From contig OZ244849.1 of assembly GCA_965220875.1 (NCBI GenBank), forward strand, positions 124,001-188,000: DNA of 64,000 bases, read 5' to 3'. Positions 32,656 through 41,250 of this stretch are shown here, in pieces. The notes beneath the pieces were generated by a model, which saw only the letters and a program-made list of their open reading frames with translations, searched no databases and had not been told where the DNA came from. Source of the DNA: WTFY01 sp965220875 (GTDB lineage Bacteria > Pseudomonadota > Gammaproteobacteria > UBA4575). Made by a program: the position numbers and the translations under genes. The stretch's first letter is position 1, and each line of letters opens with the position of its first letter.

Positions 32656-33148
32656 GGTTTCACGTAATGTAGACCTGAATTCGCAACCTATTTTGATTTG
32701 CCAACAGCCTTCTTATGCCTCCCAAAACTCCCATTAGTACCTGCCAAATCTGCCCATATGCCTAAATAAACTAAAGATATGACCTGAAAAATATGAAAAT
32801 ACTGAGCCACTCATGGGTGAGTTTACGTGTATCAATTATGAGTTCTTTAATCCTGATCGGCTCTTAACGATTTGCGAAAAATGCCTCAAGGAATTTGACT
32901 AGAACGTGTCAGCCGAGCAAGCTGCCTGGAAAAAATGGCTTGATGAGTTGGATTGAAGTTTTTCCGTTGGCGGCGGACAAGCCTCCCTTAAGCAAGATGA
33001 TATTTCGTCCGCTGGGCGATATATCTCAGGTATGAGCAGATATCATGCCTGCGTACACTTTGTCAAAGATTTGCACGTGGTATTAAATGTGGTACCAAAA
33101 TCTAAAAACCGATTTATTACTTGTATAATCAAAAAGTTATAATTTTTC
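32656..33148. other. Sparse stretch up to the second att copy
   Basis: Apart from the broken small gene at 32813-32956 I see nothing coding. The sequence is AT-rich up to the att core. Confidence 0.4.
32813..32956 (+). pseudogene. Small gene split by one amber codon
   Basis: From ATG 32813 the frame reads MGEFTCINYEFFNPDRLLTI then CEKCLKEFD, a TAG at 32900-32902, and continues in frame as NVSAEQAAWKKWLDELD before TGA. Both halves look like one 47-residue protein with a CxxC pair that may bind zinc. No family recognised. Confidence 0.4.
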
Positions 33149-33167
33149 TCGAGTCCTCTCCTCGGCA
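33149..33167 (+). repeat. attR-type copy of the tRNA-Leu 3' end
   Basis: Exact 19-base copy of 26608-26626 in the same orientation, without any tRNA 5' half before it. It marks the right end of an inserted element of about 6.5 kb. Confidence 0.88.
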
Positions 33168-33572
33168 TCAGCGCTGTTTCTCATGCGCTCCGCATTCTTC
33201 CCGTGTATTCAGACAAGTGCTTGTATTGCATTTGGAATCCTGAATCTTCTGTTCCGTTCGATTTCCCTGAATTCCCAGGTATAACGTATGAAATCTCGCG
33301 GGGAAATGAACTATGACAGTGTCGTGCCCTTAGACTTGAGCCGGTTTAGAGCGCCAAATTTGGAGAACTGTAAAAATTCATCAGGCTGCGAAAAAACAAG
33401 ATTTGATTTTTATATTTATTAAATTCCCCACGCTCTACACGACATTCAATCAACGAAATTGTAAGGCCCCTAGGTACGTACTAGGTACTGTGAAAGACCA
33501 GACACCAAACTGCGACCACCAGCCGGTGGTCTAGCAAGTCCCTTATCAGGGCGTATCCGCCCCGGCCACGTC
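33168..33572. other. Gene-free stretch beyond the att copy
   Basis: No gene seen. At 33249-33259 CTGTTCCGTTC repeats a string found just after the tRNA-Leu gene (26706-26716), followed in both places by TTCCCAG and AACGT, which may be integrase-binding repeats. A CCTAG/CTAGG near-palindrome lies around 33470-33486. Confidence 0.45.
33514..33531 (-). terminator. Possible terminator after the monooxygenase-fold gene
   Basis: A perfect 7-bp stem (GACCACC/GGTGGTC) with a 4-base loop, 42 bases after the stop of the gene at 33573. The following minus-strand sequence has no long T-run, so termination is uncertain. Confidence 0.3.
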
Positions 33573-33866
33573 TCAGGCGTCAGTCAAGTCAAAATAGCGG
33601 ATGCTCGGCAGCTTTGCGAGAGCCGCAACAAGCCGGTCGATAGTGCCTCGCTCCCGCTGCCAGGCCAGATACTTTTCGTATTGCTTGCGGGAATCCCACA
33701 CTTCCACAAGCACCACATTGTCGGTGTCGTCGCTGTTCTGCAGTGTGTCGATGCTTTTACAGCCCTCATAAGCGCGCGTCTCCACCAGGATCGATCTGAA
33801 TAACGCAACCACCTCGTCCCCGGTACCGGGCTTCGCCTGGGCTTCCAGAATCACTCTTACGGCCAT
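33573..33866 (-). CDS. Antibiotic biosynthesis monooxygenase-domain protein
   Basis: Protein of 97 residues from ATG 33866, chosen because AAGGAGGA stands just before it; the open frame runs 21 codons further. The ABM fold pattern is VRVILEAQAKPGTGDEVVAL, then LVETRAYEGCKSIDTLQNSD, NVVLVEVWDSRKQYEKYLAW and a last strand IRYFDLTD. Small ABM proteins are dimeric and act as cofactor-free oxygenases, haem-degrading enzymes or YgiN-like quinone enzymes; which one applies here cannot be told. GC-rich compared with the island, so it may belong to the original chromosome or to another insert. Confidence 0.88.
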   Translation of the reverse strand: MAVRVILEAQAKPGTGDEVVALFRSILVETRAYEGCKSIDTLQNSDDTDNVVLVEVWDSRKQYEKYLAWQRERGTIDRLVAALAKLPSIRYFDLTDA

Positions 33867-34455
33867 TTCGAACTCCTCCTTTCCATGTGTAAACCTGACA
33901 ACACTGCAGGTCCGTCGCGTCCCAGGCATTCACGAGTCGATCATGCCCTGTGTGATGGTGTTGGGTCCTGGCGTCTTGCACGGTTTCCCGCGGCTTTGGA
34001 GCCGGAATGCTCAGGTTGCCACGGCGAGCAGCTTGTCGCTCGATTGTCGCTAACGGCAGCGGTGGTGTCCAGCCTCACGCACTTCCTTGAGACAAGCCTG
34101 CCCGCCGTTCCGCTCAAGGAGAACGGTACCGATGAGTATCCTAGGGCGATAAAGGCGGCATAACACCTTGGTGCGAAGGTTTCCTTGAAGGGGGATGTCA
34201 AGGGTATTTCAATGGCAAATTGCTGCATGAAGTGCTGAATACGCAGCTCCTTTACCCATCAGCCGAGGCACAGGCTGTGATTGCACACTGGACCTGTCGA
34301 TACAGCCAAATCCTGCCTCATCAATCACTGGCACATCATCAAGGGCTTGACATCTTGCACATCTGATACTTATAAACCCTCTATAAACCAATACAAAAGA
34401 CGTGTCATCAGGGTATCACCAACCAGTAGCCAAATATCTACTAAGGAAAATCAAT
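33867..34455. other. Stretch with IS relic, otherwise no gene
   Basis: Contains the transposase relic at 34202-34365. The rest (33867-34200) shows only short frames without family marks. Confidence 0.45.
34202..34365 (+). pseudogene. Relic of an IS3-type transposase C-terminus
   Basis: In one frame the sequence reads GYFNGKLLHEVLNTQLLYPS, then AEAQAVIAHWTCRYSQILPH and QSLAHHQG. This matches the end of the IS3 OrfB core (RFNGTLRHEVLD..., then ...WVHRYNHVRPHQSLDQRPP) seen at 26.8 kb, though diverged. The rest of the element is gone. Confidence 0.7.
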
Positions 34456-34686
34456 ATGACTGATGAAGAAATTGCAGCACAAGCGTTGGCAGTGCATGCT
34501 CGGATCTCCCTGGTTCGGAAAATATTACTGGAAGATTATGAAGTGGAAAATACTGACCTGAATAACCGCTTACCCGAAACAGACTGGACAGAAAAATACT
34601 CTGTAGCCTTGAGAATGGTAAATAAATTGAAACACGGCTGCCCAGATCCAGAGCTTCTTGTGCACAAGATTCAGAATTACCTCTAG
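34456..34686 (+). CDS. Small hypothetical protein
   Basis: Protein of 76 residues from ATG 34456 with AAGGA eight bases before it. It is acidic and helical (TDEEIAAQALAVHARISLVR, then EKYSVALRMVNKLKHGCPDP). No family recognised. It stands alone between two IS relics. Confidence 0.55.
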   Translation: MTDEEIAAQALAVHARISLVRKILLEDYEVENTDLNNRLPETDWTEKYSVALRMVNKLKHGCPDPELLVHKIQNYL

Positions 34687-34744
34687 TCTGCAGCTTCCGG
34701 TAGCTAGTGTTTCCTTCCTCCTGGATGAATGGAATGCAGCTCAG

Positions 34745-34859
34745 GAATGAAACTCCGCTGTCGAAACCGCCACTTCTACCGAAGCCATACCTCACTGAAT
34801 TTCACTTCAACGGATCGCGGTAAACTGATAATCTCCGATTCATTGAATCGTTTGCGCAT
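34745..34859 (-). pseudogene. Relic of IS3-type orfA
   Basis: From 34859 the minus strand reads MRKRFNESEIISLPRSVEVK, closely similar to the orfA start MRKRLKESEIINLLRAIEVK at 27809, then degenerates. The DNA is also alike over about 45 bases. It is the remnant of a second copy of the same or a near-identical IS. Confidence 0.7.
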
Positions 34860-34906
34860 AACGCCTTGGCCATCTTCATCGGCCGAGTATACCCCTTCTC
34901 GAAAAT

Positions 34907-37117
34907 TCACTTAGGCTCCTCCAGACCGATGGCCGGCGTGACCTGTAAGTGCCCGGCGAGCAGGTATCGATAAAGCTTGAGGGCAAGCCGTTCCTCTTTT
35001 TTTTCCAAACGGTACTGGGCGTCCGGTGTCAGCACCATGGTGTAGCATGCCTCGTCCGCAACCACCGACGTCGCCTGCTCACCTTGTGTGTGGGCCAGCC
35101 AGATCGCGTCACCGGGGCTGAACTGGTAGAGACGCGCGCCCGCACAATCATAGGCGGAAGCTCGACCAGAAATCATCAACTGAATTCCCTGAAGCGGCAA
35201 ATCAGGTCCCACCAGCACTTCATCGGCGGTGTAGTTGCGTGGTGTGAGCCATTTGTGAAGTTCCTCCATCAGGTCCTCGAAATGTATTTGCCGCTGCAGA
35301 TGGCGTTCGAGGTCGTCGGCAACATGTTCCAGCAAGGCCGCACGCTGGTTGTCAGCCATGGTCGAGTCCTTCCTCCACTTGGCAATGACGATTTCTTCGC
35401 AGTACTCAAGGGCACGATCCTCATTCGACTCTACAACCAAATCGGCAAATACCGGGGCAGGAAGGTTGAGCTCCAGGTCTGATCGGAACTGTTCTGGCAC
35501 CGCGCTCAGCACAACCTTCACCCCAGCCTTGTTCGCCGCCTGCAAGAATCGAGACAGCACACTCACCGCCGAGAAGTCAAAGCCGGAGACGGAGGCAAAG
35601 TCCAGCATCAGGCAGGTGGGGCGCGAAGGGCCCTCCAGGGAGCTTCTGAGATGATCGGTCAGGGGGGCAGCACTGCCAAAGAAGATGTAACCACGCAGCT
35701 GGTAAACCAGCACACGCCAGCCTTCTTCCAGAAGGATCACACGATCGGGTATAGGACGGGCTTTGCTGCTGTGATGTTCACGGCAAGTGAACCGGGTCTT
35801 GATCGGGTCTACTCGACTGAGGCGCACGACGAAAAAAATGAGGGTAGCCAGCATTCCGGCACCCACTCCCTCGATCAGGCCGAAGAAGATAATGATGATG
35901 AAGATGACCAGGATGATGCTTAGCTCCACCCAGGGAAGGCGCCTGTAACTCCGCAAGAGCCCTTCGTCCAGCATGCCGATCCCGGCAAAGACCAGGATGC
36001 CGCCGATGAGCGCCGTGGGAACAAACTCCAGCATCCCGTCGCCAAAAAACAGGGCTATGCCGATGACGAAAGCTGCCACCACTCCAGTCAGCCGGGTGGT
36101 GGCCCTGAAATGCTTGCTGCGAAGCGAGGAAGGGACAATCAGCGTGGCCACTGTTCCCCCGCCCAGCCCTGCAACAATGGTGGCAAATCCGCTCGCCCTG
36201 AACTCTCGGTTCCACTCAAGCTCATGATTTGCCGCGACTTCCAACCCGGCAACATTCATGGTCACACAGATGAAAGCAATGAGCATCAACGTCAGCATGT
36301 TGGGTATCTGGCCGGCTATCGCGGCCCAGTTCACGTGTACCAGATCGGCCGGGAACAGCACAGGCCACAGGTCTCCGTCTGCCGTGCTTGCAAGCAGCAG
36401 ACCCATCAATCTCGCCTTTTCACCGGAGATGTCCAGCGCACCGAGGGTTAGGTGGTAGCCGCCTATTGCGACGATGACGCTTAACGGCAGAATCAGCACA
36501 TTCCCCCAGCGTTTGACCGCGATGTACAGCGCGATCCCGTACGCAGCACCCGGAAGCCATGTCCACAGTACGGCAGGCTCCAGAAACGAGGCAGCCTCAT
36601 GCCCCCCGAGGTTCACTCCCATGAGCGACATTGCCGCCAGGCACACAGTGCCCCCGATTCCAGCTACGAATCCCGCGGCAACCGGGTAAGGAATGAAACG
36701 CACCAGATTGGCGAGGTGAAAACGCCCTATCAGGAGACAACACACCCCGGTGGCGAGCGCGCTGATAATCAGCGCGCTCGCAGTGGTAACGAAGAGCGCC
36801 TCCCCATGCGCCTCCATCGTGGCTGCGATCGTGGCCATGATGACCACCAGTGCAGGAGACAGCCCCGCAATCGCTCCGCGATAACCGCTTGCCAGCGCCA
36901 CGAGCAGGCAAGCTACAAAGTTCCCAAACAGAATCAGGCCTACGCCCTGGGAAGTATAGGGTGTTAACGCACCGGAGAAGATAAAGCTTCCGAAAGCCAC
37001 CTGGGCGACGAGCAGCCCGAGCCCGGTTGTGAAACCAGCCGACAGCGCGGGAATCGTCTTCTCGGACAGGATATCCTCGCGAAGTTCGGACCCAAATTCC
37101 CGAAATACAGACGCCAC
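34907..37117 (-). CDS. SulP-family anion transporter with STAS and cNMP-binding-like domains
   Basis: About 736 residues from GTG 37117; a TTG at 37153 is possible and neither has a clear ribosome-binding site. Residues about 15-430 hold 10-12 transmembrane helices of SulP/SLC26 type (GFTTGLGLLVAQVAFGSFIFSG, IPYPVAAGFVAGIGGTVCLA, ALIGGILVFAGIGMLDEGLL). A STAS domain follows (VLVYQLRGYIFFGSA, then CLMLDFASVSGFDFSAVSVL), and the last 130 residues look like a cyclic-nucleotide-binding fold (VLVGPDLPLQGIQLMISGRA, FSPGDAIWL). Substrate could be sulfate, bicarbonate or another anion. The C-terminal sensor suggests regulation by ligand binding. Confidence 0.88.
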   Translation of the reverse strand: MASVFREFGSELREDILSEKTIPALSAGFTTGLGLLVAQVAFGSFIFSGALTPYTSQGVGLILFGNFVACLLVALASGYRGAIAGLSPALVVIMATIAATMEAHGEALFVTTASALIISALATGVCCLLIGRFHLANLVRFIPYPVAAGFVAGIGGTVCLAAMSLMGVNLGGHEAASFLEPAVLWTWLPGAAYGIALYIAVKRWGNVLILPLSVIVAIGGYHLTLGALDISGEKARLMGLLLASTADGDLWPVLFPADLVHVNWAAIAGQIPNMLTLMLIAFICVTMNVAGLEVAANHELEWNREFRASGFATIVAGLGGGTVATLIVPSSLRSKHFRATTRLTGVVAAFVIGIALFFGDGMLEFVPTALIGGILVFAGIGMLDEGLLRSYRRLPWVELSIILVIFIIIIFFGLIEGVGAGMLATLIFFVVRLSRVDPIKTRFTCREHHSSKARPIPDRVILLEEGWRVLVYQLRGYIFFGSAAPLTDHLRSSLEGPSRPTCLMLDFASVSGFDFSAVSVLSRFLQAANKAGVKVVLSAVPEQFRSDLELNLPAPVFADLVVESNEDRALEYCEEIVIAKWRKDSTMADNQRAALLEHVADDLERHLQRQIHFEDLMEELHKWLTPRNYTADEVLVGPDLPLQGIQLMISGRASAYDCAGARLYQFSPGDAIWLAHTQGEQATSVVADEACYTMVLTPDAQYRLEKKEERLALKLYRYLLAGHLQVTPAIGLEEPK

Positions 37118-37480
37118 ACTTATCGCTTTGAAGTCAGGAACACAGATTAGCAAGTGTAGTCGTCAGTCTGCAAGGTACCTGTGAAAAACAGCCATTGCAC
37201 CAACGGGTGATGAACCAGGCGACCCAACGGACATGGGCTTCGGCTTCAAGGCGCTGGTGCCACTCTGATTGGTCAACGCCTCGTGTGCGGTTTGAAGCCG
37301 GAAAAGCTACAGGCAACCTGACTTTTGACCAGTCACTTTCAGTAACCTTGATCGAATCCCCCAATTGGCGGAGCGGAGAAATGTCATAGGTGGCAGTGAA
37401 TGCTATTCGGCTGCCACAGAACGGCAAGAATTATGTCGATGTCAAAACGATCCAGCTTCCATGAATGCAGTTCCCGGTCC
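37118..37480. other. Intergenic stretch upstream of the SulP gene
   Basis: No gene seen. It must contain the SulP promoter and the end of the DUF411 transcript. Confidence 0.5.
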
Positions 37481-37978
37481 TTACCGGTACTGTTCCCCTG
37501 CACTGGAAACTTCCCTGAAAACCTCCCGGCTGCCGTCCGTTTTGAGCACGAAAATTCGGTAAGGAGAAAACCTCCTTCCCATTTCCATGCCGGGACTGCC
37601 AGCCGGCATCCCGGGCACTGCCAGGCCCCGCGCATTTTCTGGAAGATTGCTCAAAAATTCCTGGATGTACCTGGCCGGTATATGGCCCTCAAACACGAAC
37701 CCCTCCTTGGTGACAGCGGTGTGGCAGGACTGGTAATGGGATGCGATGCCATGATCAGCCTTGATTCGGTCCAGGTCGGCCGGATGATTTACAGCGACTT
37801 CGAACCCTGCCGATTGAGCATGCTCCACCCACTTTGTGCAGCATCCGCACGTCGGGCTCTTGAATACCTCCATCCCCGGCTTGCCTGCCTGGCCGGCAGC
37901 ATGTTCAGCTTCTCCCGAATGGGCCACGACACCCAGTGAAAGTACGAAAACTGTCAGAAACCGCAAGTAACCCATCAT
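37481..37978 (-). CDS. DUF411 metal-binding periplasmic protein
   Basis: Protein of 165 residues with a signal peptide (YLRFLTVFVLSLGVVAHS). The DUF411 mark is FKSPTCGCCTKWVEHAQSAG near residue 40 with a CxCC thiol cluster, then HYQSCHTAV near 82 with further Cys and His, and GHIPARYIQEFL. These proteins are thought to bind copper or other soft metals in the periplasm and often accompany copper-resistance genes; none is adjacent here. The order of thiols is complete. The next gene on this strand is far away, so it has its own promoter. Confidence 0.88.
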   Translation of the reverse strand: MMGYLRFLTVFVLSLGVVAHSGEAEHAAGQAGKPGMEVFKSPTCGCCTKWVEHAQSAGFEVAVNHPADLDRIKADHGIASHYQSCHTAVTKEGFVFEGHIPARYIQEFLSNLPENARGLAVPGMPAGSPGMEMGRRFSPYRIFVLKTDGSREVFREVSSAGEQYR

Positions 37979-38179
37979 CGCTCCTTACCAATAAAATCTC
38001 TTTCAGCCTGCAGTAAAGAAAGGCATTCCGGGAATACAGGACGAAGTCTGATCGTGCCTGTAGATGCCATGCCCTGCCTCAGGCTGCAGTGGGGCGTCGC
38101 AGAATATAATTGCACATTCCCCTTGCCAGCACGTAGAATATGCCGGTCTGCAATACAAGAATCAATGCCCGGAGCAAAT

Positions 38180-38254
38180 ATGTACGAAATCATCTTCCTG
38201 ATCATGGCTGTAGTTGGAGTGATCATTGTCTGGAGCAACCTGAAATCTCTCTGA
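38180..38254 (+). CDS. 24-residue single-helix membrane protein
   Basis: MYEIIFLIMAVVGVIIVWSN plus KSL-type end, with GGAG five bases before the ATG. Nearly the whole chain is one transmembrane helix followed by a short polar tail. Not recognised; tiny membrane proteins of this type often regulate transporters or respiratory enzymes. The good ribosome-binding site supports it. Confidence 0.5.
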   Translation: MYEIIFLIMAVVGVIIVWSNLKSL

Positions 38255-38762
38255 CGAACCTGTCACAATCTGACTCCTTTCCGGCTATTTCGTTCCCGGA
38301 TGGATGACAAAAGCCGGAGCCAATACAGAAAAATTGCCGAACACCTTTGGCTAACAGGACGCAAAGTCCTGTAGATTCCACTCCGCAGCCTTACTTTACA
38401 TGAATGGCTCGACAATGGTTACCCAAGCCAAAGCTTGGACGGGTGGATCGTCGCTTGCAACCTGGTTTGGACCGTACAGCTCATACATCAATGCCATGTG
38501 TCACCACCAATCTTTTCCCTGTACTGCATTTTGACTTGTCTCCTTGCAAGAAACGAAAAGAGCCAAAGGCACACGTGCCCTGGAGCCGGGGATTGTACAC
38601 AACAGTGATCAGGAACCCTCCCTGTCCCGCCAGGAAGTTTACCGGTCCAAGCTTCATTCAGAAAGCCGCTGTTCCCCTGCAAATTCGATGACGGTCGCAG
38701 GCGGTTCCATTGGTGCCGGAAACGGCTGGAAACAGCCCCAGACGTTGTGCTCACCGCAGCAA
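38255..38762. other. Gene-free stretch before purA end
   Basis: No gene seen. A hairpin with stem CAGGAC/GTCCTG and loop GCAAA lies at 38355-38371; no T-run follows. Confidence 0.45.
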
Positions 38763-40052
38763 TCAATACACTTCATTGCACACGATGCTGTGGCGCCGGT
38801 CTGGCCCTGTCGAAATCAAATCCAACTGTACGCCAGACAGTTCATGAATCTTGTCCAGATAGGCCCTGGCCTGCTTCGGCAAATCGCTCATTTTGGTGGC
38901 TCCGGACGTAGAGCGGTGCCAACCCTCCAGTTCCAGATAAACCGGCTGGCACTGGCTGAATGCCCGACCGTCCATGACCATGGGGTCGAATGGATGTCCT
39001 TCATGCGTATAGCCCGTACAGATCTTGATCGTATCCAGCCCGTCCAGTACATCAAGCTTGGTCACACACAGTCCTTGCACACCATTGATCCTCACAGCGT
39101 GACGTAATGCCGAAGCATCGAGCCAGCCACAGCGTCTGGCACGACCGGTCGTGGCACCAAACTCCTTGCCACGTTCGGCAAGATGCCTGCCTACATCGTC
39201 AAACAGCTCTGTAGGAAATGGCCCTCCACCCACACGGGTTGTGTAGGCTTTTACCACACCGAGTACATGATCAATCACATCTGGACCTGACCCGCTGCCT
39301 GCACAGGCACCTCCGGCCGAGGTGTTGGAGGATGTCACGAATGGATAGGTGCCATGATCAATATCCAGCAGTGTACCCTGGGCACCCTCGAAAAGAATGT
39401 TCTTCCGGGCTTCCCTCAGCACATGAATTCGGGCCGAGACATCGCCCTGCAGCGGCGCAAGTACCTCGGCATAGCGCCTGCACAGATCCTTCATCTCCTG
39501 CAAGTCCACCGTATCCGACCCGAAATATTCCCTGAGTACGAAGTTGTGAAAATCCACGACTTCCTCAAGACGCTGGTTGCAATACGATTCGTCAAACAGG
39601 TCAGCGACTCTCATACCCCGTCTTGACACCTTGTCTTCGTATGCAGGGCCGATTCCGCGCCCGGTAGTGCCAATTGCAGCCTTGCCCTGCTTCCTTTCCT
39701 TGGCCAGGTCCAGCAGCACGTGGTACGGCATGATCACCGGACAAGCGGGAGAGACACGCAACCGTCCGGTAACCTGCACACCCTTGCCATCCAGCATGGT
39801 GATTTCTTCCTGCAAGGCATCCGGTGCCAGCACCACGCCATTCCCGACCAGACACTCGACGCCATCATGCAGGATACCGGAAGGAACCAGGTGAAGGATC
39901 GTCTGCTGGCCCTCGACAACAATCGTGTGGCCTGCATTGTGTCCGCCCTGAAAGCGGACCACGGCATCTGCATGCTCCGTAAGCATGTCCACGACCTTTC
40001 CCTTTCCCTCGTCGCCCCACTGGATTCCGAGGATGACTACGCTTCTGCTCAT
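38763..40052 (-). CDS. purA: Adenylosuccinate synthetase
   Basis: Protein of 429 residues from ATG 40052, where MSRSVVILGIQWGDEGKGKV begins as in the family; the open frame runs further upstream. It makes adenylosuccinate from IMP, aspartate and GTP, the first step to AMP. WGDEGKGK is the GTP-binding P-loop; GGHNAGHTIV, TTGRGIGPAYEDK and FEGAQGTLLDIDHGTYPFVT are IMP and catalytic loops; DGLDTIKICTGY is near the end. Complete. It starts seven bases after hisZ, the conserved order hfq-hflX-hflK-hflC-DUF2065-hisZ-purA, so it is probably in that operon. Confidence 0.97.
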   Translation of the reverse strand: MSRSVVILGIQWGDEGKGKVVDMLTEHADAVVRFQGGHNAGHTIVVEGQQTILHLVPSGILHDGVECLVGNGVVLAPDALQEEITMLDGKGVQVTGRLRVSPACPVIMPYHVLLDLAKERKQGKAAIGTTGRGIGPAYEDKVSRRGMRVADLFDESYCNQRLEEVVDFHNFVLREYFGSDTVDLQEMKDLCRRYAEVLAPLQGDVSARIHVLREARKNILFEGAQGTLLDIDHGTYPFVTSSNTSAGGACAGSGSGPDVIDHVLGVVKAYTTRVGGGPFPTELFDDVGRHLAERGKEFGATTGRARRCGWLDASALRHAVRINGVQGLCVTKLDVLDGLDTIKICTGYTHEGHPFDPMVMDGRAFSQCQPVYLELEGWHRSTSGATKMSDLPKQARAYLDKIHELSGVQLDLISTGPDRRHSIVCNEVY

Positions 40053-40059
40053 ACCGAAT

Positions 40060-41244
40060 TCAGCACAGTGGCACGACCTGCCATATCCCGCCTTCCTTCT
40101 GCAGGATGCGGTCGCACTGCATGTCCTGTGCACTCCCATGCTGTCCTTTCAACTCGCAAATCACCCGCTCACCCTGACTCCTTAATCGACCAATCGCTGC
40201 AAGGAGTTCAGGGTCTTCCTCACAAGGAGCATATATGCCTGTCCAGGCATGCTGTACACGGGATGACAGTTTGGCTATCGCCCTCAGGTCCAGGCTGAAC
40301 CCGGTGGCAGGGCGGGAACGGCCGAACACCTTGCCAATCATGTCATAGCGGCCTCCACGGGCAATTTGCTCGCCCTGGCCAGATATGTATGCGGCAAAGA
40401 CTGCACCGTTCTGATAGCGGAATCCACCCAGGGCAGCGAAATCAAAATGCATGCGAATACCTGATACACGTTGACTGACCCGCTTGGCAAGCGTCTCGAC
40501 GTAATCGATATGACTCTTCGCGCTGCCTTCCAAATTTCCGAGCACCTCCCGCGCATACGCAATTACACGCTCATCACCACTCAGGTCTGAGAGCGCCAGC
40601 ATGATTTCCTGGCTCTCTTCTGTCAACGCGCAGCCTGACAGAAACTGCTCGTATTCCGGGAGAGCCCTTTGCTGGAGCAGCGCCTGCAGTGTCCTTTGCT
40701 GGTCCTGCCGAAAGCCTGCCTGCTCAACGATTTCATCAAAGATTCCGGCATGCCCCAGATCCAGGCAGATATCCTCAATCCCGACCAGTTTCAGTGCCTC
40801 CAGCATCAGGCATATCACTTCCACATCACTGTCCGCCCCGGCATGACCATACAGCTCTGCACCCAGCTGCAAGGGGCTGCGCGTCAGGTCCCGCCCTCCC
40901 GGGCGGGTGCGCAGAACCGTGCCCAGATAGCATAATCGTGCCGGGGCATCCCGCTTGAGCATGTGTGCATCGATGCGCGCAACCTGGGGGGTCATGTCCG
41001 CACGCACCCCCATCATGCGCCCGGTCAACTGATCAGTAAGCTTGAACGTCTGAAGATCTAGGTCATCGCTTGGACCCACCAGTAATGACTCCAGGTATTC
41101 GATCAGCGGCGGGATTACCAGTTCATAGCCCCACGATGCAAACATGTCCAGCAGTTCACGCCGGTGCACCTCGAGCCAGGCCGCTTCATCCGGCAGGGAC
41201 TCCTCTATGCCGTCTGGCAGCAGCCAGCGATTTTGATCGTTCAT
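40060..41244 (-). CDS. hisZ: ATP phosphoribosyltransferase regulatory subunit
   Basis: Protein of 394 residues. HisZ is related to histidyl-tRNA synthetase but lacks aminoacylation; it binds short-form HisG and makes it sensitive to histidine. LPDGIEESLPDEAAWLEVHR, FASWGYELVIPPLIEYLESL and MGVRADMTPQVARI correspond to class II synthetase motifs. Its partner HisG is not in this window. It lies between a DUF2065 gene (6 bp) and purA (7 bp). The standard annotation in Gammaproteobacteria of this synteny is hisZ. Confidence 0.93.
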   Translation of the reverse strand: MNDQNRWLLPDGIEESLPDEAAWLEVHRRELLDMFASWGYELVIPPLIEYLESLLVGPSDDLDLQTFKLTDQLTGRMMGVRADMTPQVARIDAHMLKRDAPARLCYLGTVLRTRPGGRDLTRSPLQLGAELYGHAGADSDVEVICLMLEALKLVGIEDICLDLGHAGIFDEIVEQAGFRQDQQRTLQALLQQRALPEYEQFLSGCALTEESQEIMLALSDLSGDERVIAYAREVLGNLEGSAKSHIDYVETLAKRVSQRVSGIRMHFDFAALGGFRYQNGAVFAAYISGQGEQIARGGRYDMIGKVFGRSRPATGFSLDLRAIAKLSSRVQHAWTGIYAPCEEDPELLAAIGRLRSQGERVICELKGQHGSAQDMQCDRILQKEGGIWQVVPLC

Positions 41245-41250
41245 GAGTAT

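Noticed and set aside
38355..38371. Cyclic-di-GMP riboswitch (GEMM) because of GACGCAAAG
   Set aside because: The string is only part of a simple hairpin CAGGAC/GTCCTG; the second helix and conserved receptor bases are missing.
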